A stretch of 64,000 nucleotides of DNA, from positions 1-64,000 of IMG/VR virus record IMGVR_UViG_3300045996_003052, one strand, 5' to 3'. The stretch comes from a virus. The notes under the pieces are model-generated. The model was not told the DNA's origin and did no database searches. It worked only from the letters and a program-made list of their open reading frames with translations. The translations under genes and the position numbers were made by a program. Below are positions 1-8,648 of the stretch, piece after piece; position 1 is the stretch's first letter; each line of letters begins with the position of its first letter.

Positions 1-1100
1 GGCGATTTGCTGGCGCTCGGACTAACACTCGGAGACTCGCTTGCGGATGGCGACACGGACGCCGACGGCGATTTGCTAGCCGACGGGCTAATACTCGGCG
101 ACTCCGATGCCGACGGACTGACTGACGCTGACGGTGAGACTGATGGCGACTCACTCGCGCTGGGCGATTTCGAAGCGCTCGGTGAAATGCTTGGACTTTC
201 AGATGCCGACGGACTGATCGATGGCGATTCACTCGCGCTCGGTGAAATCGAAGGGGAGAACGCGGTGACTTCAATAATGCGTCGCCGCCAAACCATCCGC
301 GTCGTGCTGCGGAATACGTCGCGATATACATACGGCACGTACCGTACGAACTTTCGAATTGGCGTCGGCGGCATGGTTTCCGACGGACTCACGCTCGCAC
401 TCGGACTAATTGACGCAGACGGACTAATGGACGGGCTTTCACTCGACGACGGCGACGTTGAGGCACTCGGGCTGATCGACGGCGACGCGCTTGCCGACGG
501 AGACACGCTCGGCGATTCGCTCGCGCTGGGACTGACACTAGGGCTGGCGCTCGCGCTCGGCGAGACCGAGGCGCTCGGACTGACCGACGGACTAACGGAG
601 GGTGAATCAGCCGCCACAGCAAAGGGCGTATCGACCCGCGCATTCGTCGCTGCATGATTGAATGTCGGGCCAACCGCACCGCCGTGCGCGTTGTTGTTGG
701 TGACGCGGACTTCCAGGACGAAGCGATCACCCGACGCCCACGTGCCCAGACTCTGACTCGTGAAGGAGAACGTCTTGTCGCCGGTCGTCGCGGTGGATTG
801 TTCGGCTGAGTAGCCGGAGCTGGTCTGGATCGCGCCGCTACTGTCGACACGGTGGAGTTGGACGGCCGCCGTTGTACCGGCGGCGGCAACCGAGACGTTC
901 AAGACGATGCTGTAATCGCCAGTCGCGCCTCCAACACCTGGTATCCCTGCGAGTGTCGCAAAATACCCGCTGCTAGTGCCGCCCGAATTGGTCGCGGTAA
1001 TCGTGTCCGTGCCGCTGGCGGTCTCGTCCAGGATGTGCGTGAACGCCCCGCCGAGAGTGAGATCCGAGGCGCCGTCCTGGAAGCGGAAGGTGCGGGCCAT
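1..1100 (-). CDS. Virion protein with Ser-Pro hexapeptide repeats, 3' end off the window
   Basis: The reading frame opens with ATG at 1098-1100 and stays open to the left edge, so it is a partial gene of at least 366 codons. Residues 1-155 or so form a globular region rich in beta-prone Thr, Ser and Gly. The rest is S-P-S-A-S-x repeats, where x is mostly E, K, V, I or L. The repeats are broken at about 258-380 by a basic, aromatic stretch that reads through RKFVRYVPYVYRD to WRRRIIEV. It follows the 1101-1445 gene with no gap. By position and composition I infer a tail or head decoration protein; the family is not recognised. Confidence 0.75.
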   Translation of the reverse strand, partial: MARTFRFQDGASDLTLGGAFTHILDETASGTDTITATNSGGTSSGYFATLAGIPGVGGATGDYSIVLNVSVAAAGTTAAVQLHRVDSSGAIQTSSGYSAEQSTATTGDKTFSFTSQSLGTWASGDRFVLEVRVTNNNAHGGAVGPTFNHAATNARVDTPFAVAADSPSVSPSVSPSASVSPSASASPSVSPSASESPSVSPSASASPSISPSASTSPSSSESPSISPSASISPSASVSPSETMPPTPIRKFVRYVPYVYRDVFRSTTRMVWRRRIIEVTAFSPSISPSASESPSISPSASESPSISPSASKSPSASESPSVSPSASVSPSASESPSISPSASKSPSASVSPSASESPSVSPSASKS

Positions 1101-1445
1101 CTAGGGCCGCCTCTCACACGGAGCAGAGGTACCCGGCCACCAATGGCCCACTTTTAGCGCGCGTAACGGCAAGTCAGGCATAAATTCGCGTTGGCGCTCA
1201 TGCTGGCCACCATCGCTGAAAACAATTTCCGTGATCGGATTATGGTCGTATCGAACGGATCCACTACCGACCACAACGCTTCTATTTTCTTCATAGGCCC
1301 AGTAGAGCGACTGGCTTGCGAAGCGCACGATACCTAACGGATCCTGCACTTCGACCACGTCCACACCTTCACCTGGACTCGTCGGCCAGTCCTGAATCGT
1401 ACCGACCCAGGTAGCGCCATCAACATAGTGGACGCGAAGAATCAT
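1101..1445 (-). CDS. Hypothetical protein, 114 aa
   Basis: ATG start; its first four bases overlap the stop of the gene upstream (ATGA junction), a sign of translational coupling. Acidic protein with many beta-prone residues and no recognisable motif. The C-terminal 15 residues turn Pro/Arg-rich. It lies within the leftward late operon between two virion-type genes, so a structural or assembly role is possible but not shown. Confidence 0.7.
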   Translation of the reverse strand: MILRVHYVDGATWVGTIQDWPTSPGEGVDVVEVQDPLGIVRFASQSLYWAYEENRSVVVGSGSVRYDHNPITEIVFSDGGQHERQREFMPDLPLRALKVGHWWPGTSAPCERRP

Positions 1446-1912
1446 CCAATTTCTTCGAAAATAATTTCTCCACTAAGTGGAATGGCTCCACTGGGAGCCG
1501 CCTCAAGGCCGACCACGATTGTGCCTCCGGGCGGCACAATTACGCGCTGCTCCGGTGGGAAAATCAAATGGTAGCCATTTAGCACGTTTTCCCCAGCCCT
1601 GCGGATAACCTCGATGGTGCCGGTTGACGAGGCGCGCGATGTGTTGTTCCGTTCGACGGTCGACGTCGCCGCAGGATCTTGCACGCCTCCTAGTTTGCGT
1701 GGCGTCACGGCCGCACCGCCGCTGCCGGACGTCACGGTGGCTGGAATGCGCTTGACCGCAAACGGCAACTGTTGACTGACCTCGTCGCTGTCGTTCGTGA
1801 TATGCACCTCGTGCACCGCAACGACCACGGCTGCACCAGCTAGAAGCTCGAATAGATCCTGCGCGGCGGACACCGAAACTCCCTCGAAAACGGCGGAATA
1901 CATACGTCCCAT
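1442..1912 (-). CDS. Hypothetical virion-associated protein, 156 aa
   Basis: Starts ATG GGA CGT ATG. The N-terminal half contains a hydrophobic, Ala/Val-rich stretch (residues 20-35) that is more like a buried beta-sheet than a membrane span. The C-terminal part carries PPGGTIVVGLEA, in the style of small beta-sandwich virion proteins. It overlaps the next gene by 4 bp. I do not recognise the family; late-operon context favours a particle component. Confidence 0.7.
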   Translation of the reverse strand: MGRMYSAVFEGVSVSAAQDLFELLAGAAVVVAVHEVHITNDSDEVSQQLPFAVKRIPATVTSGSGGAAVTPRKLGGVQDPAATSTVERNNTSRASSTGTIEVIRRAGENVLNGYHLIFPPEQRVIVPPGGTIVVGLEAAPSGAIPLSGEIIFEEIG

Positions 1913-1922
1913 AACTGCTCTC

Positions 1923-3617
1923 CTATCGTGTAAGCATGGCTTTCATGCGCCACCGCCAATATGGTTGATACAGCCATTCCCCCGGTGGTGGGGGACTTGG
2001 TGAAATAGACGCGGACGGTGACACGCTTAAGCTCACGCTCGCACTCGGACTCACCGATGCCGAGGGACTGATTGACGGCGATTCACTCGCGCTTGGACTA
2101 ACGGACGCACTTGGACTTTGTGATGGCGATTCACTAGCGCTTGGAGATTTACTAGCCGACGGCGAAATACTCGGGCTTTCAGACGCACTCGGGCTTTTCG
2201 ACGCCGAAGGGCTGACCGACGGCGACTCTGATGCACTTGGTGAAACCGAGGCCGACGGGGATTTCGACGCCGAGGGCGAAACACTCGGTGACTCACTCGC
2301 GCTGGGACTTTTTGACGCACTCGGGGAGACGCTGGGGCTTTCCGAGGCGCTCGGACTCTTACTGGCGCTCGGCGAAATGCTGGGACTTTCGGACGCGCTT
2401 GGCGATTTCGACGCACTCGGTGATGTCGAGGCCGACGGGCTAACGGATGGACTAACCGACGATGATCCAGCAGCCGCTGGTACGAACTCCACAACCGCCC
2501 AGAGCGCCGAGACTCGCGTATCCGGGTTGCCGTCGGTCGTCTTCGCGCTGATCTGCATCGAGTCTATGGTGGTAGGTGTCCACGCCGCGCCATCCGGATC
2601 GACATAGCGCGTCAGTTTTGATTGCCGACTACCGGCTGTGTCGTCATTGGTGAACCATGAGGTTGATCCCCAAATCACCGCCGAAGCGGATGTAATGGTA
2701 CCGCCTGAGGCTTTCTTGATTTGAGGGAACCAGTTGCTCGCGGCCGAACCTGCCGCGCCGACTTGTGCGTGAACTTCGACGAGCGTGATGGTGTCGCCGG
2801 AACCGATTCCACCGACAGATCCGTTGTCGATGTCCACCCAGACATCGGAAGGATTGACAGGCAGAATCACATAATCGGTAGCATCATTCGGATCGGCTTC
2901 GTCGAGTTGCCCCTCAATCGTGCCGCTGTCGGCCCCGCCGCGTGTCGGTGACCCAGTGTCGGCATCGCCTGCCCCATTGACGCGCAAGTAGCCGACCGAT
3001 CCCACTCCAGGGAGGCCCGTCTGCGTTGACCCACTATTATCGTTTACGGCGAGGTCGTCAAAATACCATTCACCCGTCGTGTTGGCTTCGCTGTTAAGAT
3101 TGCCGCCTAACTGTATGCGCGCTGCCGTAACCGAAAGACTTCGAGTCCCCCCAATGACCTCCACCCCATCCACGAATAGACGCGAACTGTCGGAGATTCC
3201 TAAATCTGTGATGTATTCCAGTTCGATCCGATACTGCTGATTCGTCGCGAGCGCGTCTGCGGCAGCGCCGACTAATCCGTCTTCATCGTAGAGGCGTAGA
3301 ATGCCGTTCTCGTCCAAGGTCACGTACTGTCCTATAGACGCGAACTCGTTTGAAAACTGCAATATACGATTTTCCGCACTGGCGCGCGTGACGACGTATA
3401 AATAGACGCGCGGGAATAATCGGTCGAGACCAGTAGAGGCAAATTGAAACGTGTGCCCCTTGGGCGTGCCGGACGCGAGGCCGCTTATGCCCAGCGATCT
3501 ACTGCCCGTCCGCTTCTGAGTTGTGCTGCTTTGTGTAATGCCACCCTCAAGCGACTGGTGCGCGGGCTCATTCGCCAGCGTCAGGCATTCCCACCCACAG
3601 GTCAGGAGTCGCGCCAT
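1923..3617 (-). CDS. LamG-like virion protein with C-terminal SPSAS repeats, 564 aa
   Basis: I place the start at the ATG at 3615-3617, because an 81-codon in-frame extension upstream is Arg/Cys-rich and lies over the 3625-4080 gene. Residues about 20-200 look like a concanavalin-A/LamG-type jelly-roll, with hallmarks such as LFVDGVEV and GEWYFDDLAV, a fold common in phage adhesins. Residues about 200-395 form a second beta-rich domain. The C-terminal 150 or so residues are S-P-S-A-S-x repeats ending in a short Trp/Arg-rich tail. I infer a glycan-binding tail or capsid decoration protein. The Shine-Dalgarno is weak, which leaves some doubt about the start. Confidence 0.75.
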   Translation of the reverse strand: MARLLTCGWECLTLANEPAHQSLEGGITQSSTTQKRTGSRSLGISGLASGTPKGHTFQFASTGLDRLFPRVYLYVVTRASAENRILQFSNEFASIGQYVTLDENGILRLYDEDGLVGAAADALATNQQYRIELEYITDLGISDSSRLFVDGVEVIGGTRSLSVTAARIQLGGNLNSEANTTGEWYFDDLAVNDNSGSTQTGLPGVGSVGYLRVNGAGDADTGSPTRGGADSGTIEGQLDEADPNDATDYVILPVNPSDVWVDIDNGSVGGIGSGDTITLVEVHAQVGAAGSAASNWFPQIKKASGGTITSASAVIWGSTSWFTNDDTAGSRQSKLTRYVDPDGAAWTPTTIDSMQISAKTTDGNPDTRVSALWAVVEFVPAAAGSSSVSPSVSPSASTSPSASKSPSASESPSISPSASKSPSASESPSVSPSASKSPSASESPSVSPSASKSPSASVSPSASESPSVSPSASKSPSASESPSISPSASKSPSASESPSQSPSASVSPSASESPSISPSASVSPSASVSLSVSPSASISPSPPPPGEWLYQPYWRWRMKAMLTR

Positions 3618-3624
3618 CGGTGTT

Positions 3625-4080
3625 CTACGGCAGCGGCAGGAACTTCGACAGGAGATCGCCCGGTTGTCCGGCCGCCGCAACTGAGAACGAGTCGCCCGGC
3701 ACGATCTGCCAATAGTGCGTGCAGTTGCGGTTGATGTAGGCTTCTTGGCGCAGCCGCTGTTGCATCTCGGCGCGCGTGGGGTTCTGTCCGGTACCAATCT
3801 CAACCGTCCACCAGAGCGTCGTATCCTGTGAGTATTCGTTCCGCACGACCGCCGGAACATCCGAGTTCAGCATCACGCCGCCCTCGACGAGAATTTGCGG
3901 TGTACCGACGGGCAGTAGCGACTGTTTCAGCCGCCAGCGGTTATAGAGAGGCGGGTTCACGCCGGGTTCGGGGTCGATCCCTTCGATCACGTCGTAGACG
4001 CTGCCCGTCCCGCGAATCGTGCCGATGACCGCGTTACGGGCGTCGGTGTCGTCAATGGTAATCAGGACACAGGCTTTCAT
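3625..4080 (-). CDS. Hypothetical protein, 151 aa
   Basis: Starts with ATG and reads as a compact alpha/beta protein with an early ACVLITIDD segment. The C-terminal region has two Trp and a Gly-rich end. The stop lies 7 bp upstream of the start chosen for the LamG-like gene, and the 5' end overlaps the upstream wHTH-like gene by 29 bp. No family is recognised; it belongs to the late operon. Confidence 0.7.
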   Translation of the reverse strand: MKACVLITIDDTDARNAVIGTIRGTGSVYDVIEGIDPEPGVNPPLYNRWRLKQSLLPVGTPQILVEGGVMLNSDVPAVVRNEYSQDTTLWWTVEIGTGQNPTRAEMQQRLRQEAYINRNCTHYWQIVPGDSFSVAAAGQPGDLLSKFLPLP

Positions 4081-4582
4081 CGTCGTGTTCTCCTAAATTT
4101 CCGTTTCCGTTTCCGTTTTCTGACAACACCGGTACGTATTCGTAGAATCCGTGTGTCCCGGTGTGCCTGACTTTGCCCTCGCGAATAAGTCTGAGCATGG
4201 CGTTCTCGATAGGACCGCCGCCCAACAACTTGACGTGTTCGATGATCTCACGGCGGTGCACCGGGCGCGGATTGCCCTGAAGAAAGTTCGCGATCAGATC
4301 CCGGCGCTTCGTCGCCGCGATCACGCAGTCGCGCTGCTTTGAGGCGGCAATAAAAAGCGGAGAAGGACGATGGCCACGCCGTTTCTTCTTGACTGGTTCT
4401 TCTGCCGGACGGTCCTCTGCCGGACGGTCCTTCAGCACAATCTGATTGTTAACCGGCTCGGCCGACACGTAGGCGGGTTTGTCCTCGCCGAACGGCAACT
4501 GGAGTGCTCCGACGAGCTTGCGCACCTCGTCTACCGTGTCGCACTCCACCAGAATGTCGTCCATGCGAACCCTAAATGCCAT
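4052..4582 (-). CDS. Winged-helix-like basic protein, 176 aa
   Basis: N-terminal 50 residues are acidic. A repeated Asp-Arg-Pro-Ala-Glu pair is encoded by a 15-bp tandem DNA repeat near 4,410-4,440. A basic KKKRRG linker follows. Residues about 90-160 fit a small winged-helix fold: helix, VHRREIIEHVKLLGGG, recognition-type helix, then a wing ending GFYEYV. The tail is Asn/Gly-rich. A DNA-binding role is inferred. The layout recalls the two wHTH proteins at 25,161 and 39,971 in the early region. Confidence 0.6.
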   Translation of the reverse strand: MAFRVRMDDILVECDTVDEVRKLVGALQLPFGEDKPAYVSAEPVNNQIVLKDRPAEDRPAEEPVKKKRRGHRPSPLFIAASKQRDCVIAATKRRDLIANFLQGNPRPVHRREIIEHVKLLGGGPIENAMLRLIREGKVRHTGTHGFYEYVPVLSENGNGNGNLGEHDDESLCPDYH

Positions 4583-4586
4583 CAGA

Positions 4587-5606
4587 TCAGCGCCTCACAA
4601 CCGTCATGCTGGCCGTACCAACATTTCCTGAAGTATCCCTTACCTCCACGCGCACCAGGTAGGTGCCAGCAGTGCGGATGGTGGTATACATCGTGTAGCT
4701 GGTGCTCTGATGCGTCAGGTGCGCGGCCTCGACGGCGCCGATGTAGAGGTAGACATGCGCCACGTCTGTGGCGCGGGTCTTCACTGAGAAGTTGAAGTTA
4801 GGCGAGTTGCCAGACCGGCGGTAGGTCAGGTCGTACACGTCTGGAGCCTCGGTGTCAGTCGGCGGTGGCGGTGGCGGAGGTTGTGCCGCGCCTGACTGAG
4901 ACACGTTATACGTGACGGAACTTCCGGCAAAAGCCAGCATCGCCGTGCGCGGCGACGTGGAGGTATTGGGCGCGGCAGTAAAAGAGACGGCCACGCTGCC
5001 CGTGCCGTTGGTCGGGGTGAGTGTCAGCCAGGTCGACGAGTTACCCAAGGACCACTGACAATTCGTAGCCGACGCCTGCACGCCGAAGATACCTTGGCCG
5101 CCGGCGGCCGCAATGGGGTCGGTCGAAACAGGAATATTGAGTGTGAAGGTGCACGGCGGAGGCAGGGGCGGCGGTGTGCCGCCATCGCCATTAACTACAC
5201 GCGACGTTATCGGGCTCCACAGCGTTTCACTGACAACAGTGCCATCAGCCAGCGTCCGGGACGCCTGGATGGCGACTTGCGCTCCGAGCTGATGAGAGCC
5301 GGCCGTGAGCACGATGGGACCGGCGACGAACGGCACGATCCCAGTTACCGGGTCGTAGGTATAGGTCTCGCGATTCGCCGCACCCTCCCAGACCGCCACC
5401 CCGTCCACAGTCACCAGCACCCGCTGGATGGACTGGAGAGTGCCATCTGCCAGCCTGATCGGTTGACACACAATGACGCGCACGGGAACACCTACAGGCG
5501 CAACTAGCGGACTGGTATCTGGACAGGTGTTAAGGGTTTGAGCGGAGATATTACCTGCTAGGGTTAATAAAAGCAGGAGATACCAGAAAACTATTTTTCG
5601 AATCAC
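4587..5606 (-). CDS. Secreted BACON-domain protein, 339 aa
   Basis: GTG start with CAGGAGAA eight bases upstream. Residues 1-23 are a clear signal peptide (MIRKIVFWYLLLLLTLAGNI, cleavage near AQ). A beta domain follows, then a Pro-rich linker, then a BACON-type domain at about 155-245 with the typical CQWSL...STWLTLTP pattern and a Ser-Gly close. BACON domains are linked to carbohydrate or mucin binding, for example in gut phages. The C-terminal 85 residues look like an Ig/Fn3 fold. A signal peptide on a phage late protein suggests export to the host surface, or a structural protein captured from a host. It overlaps the glycosyltransferase stop-start by 4 bp. Confidence 0.7.
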   Translation of the reverse strand: MIRKIVFWYLLLLLTLAGNISAQTLNTCPDTSPLVAPVGVPVRVIVCQPIRLADGTLQSIQRVLVTVDGVAVWEGAANRETYTYDPVTGIVPFVAGPIVLTAGSHQLGAQVAIQASRTLADGTVVSETLWSPITSRVVNGDGGTPPPLPPPCTFTLNIPVSTDPIAAAGGQGIFGVQASATNCQWSLGNSSTWLTLTPTNGTGSVAVSFTAAPNTSTSPRTAMLAFAGSSVTYNVSQSGAAQPPPPPPPTDTEAPDVYDLTYRRSGNSPNFNFSVKTRATDVAHVYLYIGAVEAAHLTHQSTSYTMYTTIRTAGTYLVRVEVRDTSGNVGTASMTVVRR

Positions 5607-7252
5607 TTTACGTTCTCCTGAAGAAACTGCTCAAAGCGTCCCTTCGTGACGCCCCAACCCGGCACCTCGTCAACTAAAGCCCAACCCTCGCAAGCTTTAG
5701 GGTTCCGAAATTCGGACGGATCCCAACGCGACTCGGTCAGGTTCTGGGCGTGGCGAAGATCAACGTTGGGGAACGGACTCATCCATCGCTGCGCGGAATA
5801 GCTATCCACGCCTCGCGGTGGTCGATGGCACCCGGGTTCAAAACCCATCGCCCGAGTAAAACCTTCCCGCTCCACCCGCTCGATACGCTTTCGATAGTGC
5901 TCGATGAGCAATTTACGGTAAGCGCATAGCCCCGATGTCTGCTTCGTGTAATAGAAGACCGCTTGCCCTGTTTTTGTGTCAACTTTGTAGGTATTTTCAT
6001 TGTAGTAAAAGACGTCAGCCTGTGGCGGCGTAAACTCAAAGTGCGACGAGTGGTACAACACGTCGTGCTCACACAGGAAAACAATGTCGGCGTCGGTGGC
6101 CTCAAGGCCAGCGAGAATTTGGCGAAACATCGTCATAGTCCCGCGTTCAAGGGGGACTACGACGTTCCTGCCAAAATCCAGTGGTTTTAACGAAACCGAC
6201 ACCAAGTCGTGTCCGTTAAGGCTGTGCTGCAGCCGCTGCCGCACCGGCGCGGCCAGCTTCTCGTCAAGCCGGCTATCCGTATAATAGATCGCGGCTTTCT
6301 TTAGCGGTTTTCCGGCCACGTCCTCCCACCCTGGTACCGGCGCAAACTTCTTAATAAGCCACTCGAACGGCAATTTCGCGCCCGGCCACTTGTTTTCTAC
6401 CCACAACTGCCGGGAGTATTTACGCGCTTTCTCGACGTCCTTGGCAGGATTCTGGTAAGGAAAGCCAAAGTCACCGCCTTGGGTACGGAACATATGGGCG
6501 TACCAGGTCTTTTTGTTGACCACCTGCCGGCCACCGGAAAGCCAAGACTTGCAGGAAATCTCAACGCCCATCTGGCCCCAAGAACCATGGCGTTCGTCCA
6601 ATCCCCCAAGCTCCCAGTACCGTTTTCTGTGCATGAACCAACAGGCTCCAAGATTGCACATCACGTCAACGATGTCGCCTTGGGCCTCAGGGCGCGACTT
6701 GTAGCCGCCCCAGTACTGAAAATGAAGATCGCGGTCAAATCGCCACGCCTCAGTCATCTTATGTAGGCGCGGCTTCCAAATCATCTCGCGACGCATCCCA
6801 ATTCGCTTGCACAGTGGACACTTTTCAGGAGTCGGCCCCTGATAGATTCGGCCCTGGCAGCCTTTTCCATCGCCCTCGTAGCTGTGGCACACCCAGTCGA
6901 AAGCGTGCAAGTTATACATCCGTGGAATGACTGTCCAGTCACGCTCGCAGTCTGCCATTAACTTAACGTCGAAGCCCTCGTCAACCGAGCAGTGCGCGTC
7001 CAATTTCATGATAAACTTGGACTGCGACAACCACGCTGCCTGATTCGTCGCGCCGCGTTGACCGCGAGGGTTGGCGTTATAAATGACCTGAACCCTTGGG
7101 TCCTGTGGCAATTCAAACCCCGCCACTGCCCACTGCCCGTCAAACACAACGATGACCTCTGTATCTCCCCTAGAATTGTCAAGAACGTCCTTGACAGTTC
7201 GCGCCAGGAACATCTCGTTGCGCGCCGGAATAAGTACAGATAAATCTGCCAC
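5603..7252 (-). CDS. Two-domain GT-A glycosyltransferase (GT2-like), 549 aa
   Basis: GTG start. Residues 1-300 form a family-2-type GT-A domain: SVLIPARNE nucleotide-binding entry, EVIVVFDGQW, and KLDAHC in the place of the DxD metal site. A Cys cluster at about 135-155 (CQG...CPLC) suggests a zinc-stabilised insertion, and NKKTWYAH comes late in the domain. Residues about 320-549 form a second GT-A-like domain with FLCEHDVLYH as a candidate metal-binding motif. The N-terminal half is clearly paralogous to the protein at 10,240-11,217 (shared RTV-DVL, CWFM, NKKTWYAH). Probably transfers sugars to virion proteins or to modified DNA; the substrate is not readable from sequence. Confidence 0.8.
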   Translation of the reverse strand: MADLSVLIPARNEMFLARTVKDVLDNSRGDTEVIVVFDGQWAVAGFELPQDPRVQVIYNANPRGQRGATNQAAWLSQSKFIMKLDAHCSVDEGFDVKLMADCERDWTVIPRMYNLHAFDWVCHSYEGDGKGCQGRIYQGPTPEKCPLCKRIGMRREMIWKPRLHKMTEAWRFDRDLHFQYWGGYKSRPEAQGDIVDVMCNLGACWFMHRKRYWELGGLDERHGSWGQMGVEISCKSWLSGGRQVVNKKTWYAHMFRTQGGDFGFPYQNPAKDVEKARKYSRQLWVENKWPGAKLPFEWLIKKFAPVPGWEDVAGKPLKKAAIYYTDSRLDEKLAAPVRQRLQHSLNGHDLVSVSLKPLDFGRNVVVPLERGTMTMFRQILAGLEATDADIVFLCEHDVLYHSSHFEFTPPQADVFYYNENTYKVDTKTGQAVFYYTKQTSGLCAYRKLLIEHYRKRIERVEREGFTRAMGFEPGCHRPPRGVDSYSAQRWMSPFPNVDLRHAQNLTESRWDPSEFRNPKACEGWALVDEVPGWGVTKGRFEQFLQENVK

Positions 7253-7259
7253 GACCTAG

Positions 7260-7433
7260 CTACGCTCCCCCCGCCTGGCGAATTACCTCTTCTCGAAGTT
7301 TTTCACGATAATCTGGCAACAGTTCCTTACAGCTCCCGCAGAGCGGGATGCTGTACTGCCCAATCGGCGGCGTGTGCGTTTTGCCAGCGATACAGTCGTC
7401 GGTTTCCTGCTTGCAAATGAAGCACTTAGCCAT
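7260..7433 (-). CDS. Small zinc-ribbon protein, 57 aa
   Basis: Start placed at the ATG at 7431-7433, just inside the 3' end of the YkgJ-like gene. The longer in-frame extension upstream duplicates that gene's coding region. CFIC near the N-terminus and CGSC at about residue 38 give a four-cysteine zinc ribbon. The remainder is a charged helix. It sits between a metal-cluster protein and a glycosyltransferase; function unknown. Confidence 0.65.
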   Translation of the reverse strand: MAKCFICKQETDDCIAGKTHTPPIGQYSIPLCGSCKELLPDYREKLREEVIRQAGGA

Positions 7434-7773
7434 TGACCACCTGCAGAGGAATATATTTTCGGCTACTGTCGCATCGGTCTGAAAACACCATAATGGCGCG
7501 AGACTCGCAGCGATATTCACGGCACAGTTGAGGGCGACGCTCATAGATTCCGCACAGCCCCTCTTCCGTTAACTGATTACACCGGCGCCGAATCTTTACC
7601 TGCCCGTTCGACAGCACAGTAGACATTCGCCGTAACTCCTCAAGGGTCACGCCCCACAGGCCGTGAACTTCAAGGAAGTATTGCCCGTCAATAGTCAGGT
7701 AGAGCTCGGGGAACAAGAGGTGCAGCGGCTCGATGTCTAGGTCTTCGCAGCACTTGGAACAATACTTTGACAC
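7426..7773 (-). CDS. YkgJ-family cysteine-cluster protein, 115 aa
   Basis: GTG start behind a strong GGAGGGAGG. The C-terminal half carries the family signature: RRRCNQLTEEGLCGIY-RRPQLCREY-C. This matches the YkgJ (UPF0153) iron- or zinc-chelating cysteine cluster. In other systems the fold accompanies glycosyltransferase or methyltransferase genes, which fits its neighbours here. An extra N-terminal CSKC-C may bind a second metal. Biochemical role not established for the family. Confidence 0.75.
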   Translation of the reverse strand: MSKYCSKCCEDLDIEPLHLLFPELYLTIDGQYFLEVHGLWGVTLEELRRMSTVLSNGQVKIRRRCNQLTEEGLCGIYERRPQLCREYRCESRAIMVFSDRCDSSRKYIPLQVVNG

Positions 7774-7994
7774 CTCGCCTCCCTCCTGGCAGCCTTATCA
7801 GCTCGGCGTGCCGCTTTCCCGCGTACTTTCTTCACAACACGACGGATGACCTGCGTATCGTGGTCGCGTTGGTATATAGTCTGATCACTAGTCTTTAAGT
7901 AGCCTCGGTCCGTCTCGTGCGGTTCATATATGTGGTGAGACCGGCCTTTGCTAGAGAATGTTCGCTCAATAACTTGTCCAGTTTTACTGTCCAA
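7737..7994 (-). CDS. Hypothetical basic protein, 85 aa
   Basis: TTG start with AAGGAG at a good distance. That Shine-Dalgarno is formed by the last codons of the upstream methyltransferase gene, so translation is probably coupled. The C-terminal half is Lys/Arg/Ala-rich helix (VVKKVRGKAARRADKAARR), consistent with nucleic-acid or membrane-surface binding. It overlaps the YkgJ-like gene by 37 bp. No family recognised. Confidence 0.6.
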   Translation of the reverse strand: MDSKTGQVIERTFSSKGRSHHIYEPHETDRGYLKTSDQTIYQRDHDTQVIRRVVKKVRGKAARRADKAARREARCQSIVPSAAKT

Positions 7995-7997
7995 GGG

Positions 7998-8648
7998 CTA
8001 CTCCTTCACCCAAAACCAGGAACGCGGACGGTCGCGTTTCTCGCCTTCCTTTACGTCCTTGCGCCCGACGACGAACCACGGGCTAATGAAGAACGCGTCT
8101 GTGTAGGCGTTAACCGCCTGCACTACGTGGCACTGGTACGGCCCAGGACCGCGCCGACAGTAATCGTGGCCAGCCACGATACCGCCCTTCCGCACCTTCT
8201 TCTCCCAGGCGCAGATGTCGTCCATGACCCACGGCAGCCCGTGGTTCGCATCGATATAGACGAAGTCCAATGAAGTGTCCCTGAAATCTCGGGACGCCTC
8301 AACGCTAAACTTACGGATAAACTTTACCCGGCCTTCAAACGGCGCAAGGCGATCTTTCGCCGTAGCCAGGAGGCCGTCGACCTTGGACTGCGTGACGTGG
8401 TCACGGTAGCCCTGGTACGCCTTCCAAGCATCGACGCAAAAAAGTCGCAGGTTAGGATTACGCTTCAGCAGCACTTCAGAGTACTTGCCGGTCTCTACCC
8501 CAAGCTCCACACCCGTCTCATACCCAAGTTCAAAAAATAACGACGCGAGGTCGTCGCGGTCGACGTCAGGGAGCTCGACAGGCTGGCGAGCGTGTTTCGG
8601 GTCCGCTAACTCGTATTTCTTTGTAACATGCCACAACGTGTCAGGCAA
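7998..8648 (-). CDS. Class I SAM-dependent methyltransferase, 216 aa
   Basis: TTG start after GGGAGAGAGCG, overlapping the glycosyltransferase stop by 8 bp. Motif I is GVELGVETGKYSE (SAM-binding glycine loop) and motif II ends LRLFCVDAWKAY. LDFVYIDANH is followed by GGIVAGHDYC, as in the Methyltransf_24 class that modifies sugars or small molecules in glycan clusters. Its position between two glycosyltransferases suggests O-methylation of the sugar they add. The acceptor is not known. Confidence 0.8.
   Translation of the reverse strand: MPDTLWHVTKKYELADPKHARQPVELPDVDRDDLASLFFELGYETGVELGVETGKYSEVLLKRNPNLRLFCVDAWKAYQGYRDHVTQSKVDGLLATAKDRLAPFEGRVKFIRKFSVEASRDFRDTSLDFVYIDANHGLPWVMDDICAWEKKVRKGGIVAGHDYCRRGPGPYQCHVVQAVNAYTDAFFISPWFVVGRKDVKEGEKRDRPRSWFWVKE

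Noticed and set aside
7-657. Plus-strand frame rich in Leu-Ala-Asp-Gly repeats opposite the SPSAS gene
   Set aside because: It is the antisense of the Ser-Pro repeat codons. The same effect produces a long plus-strand frame at 54,209-55,120 and others at 2,051-2,494.
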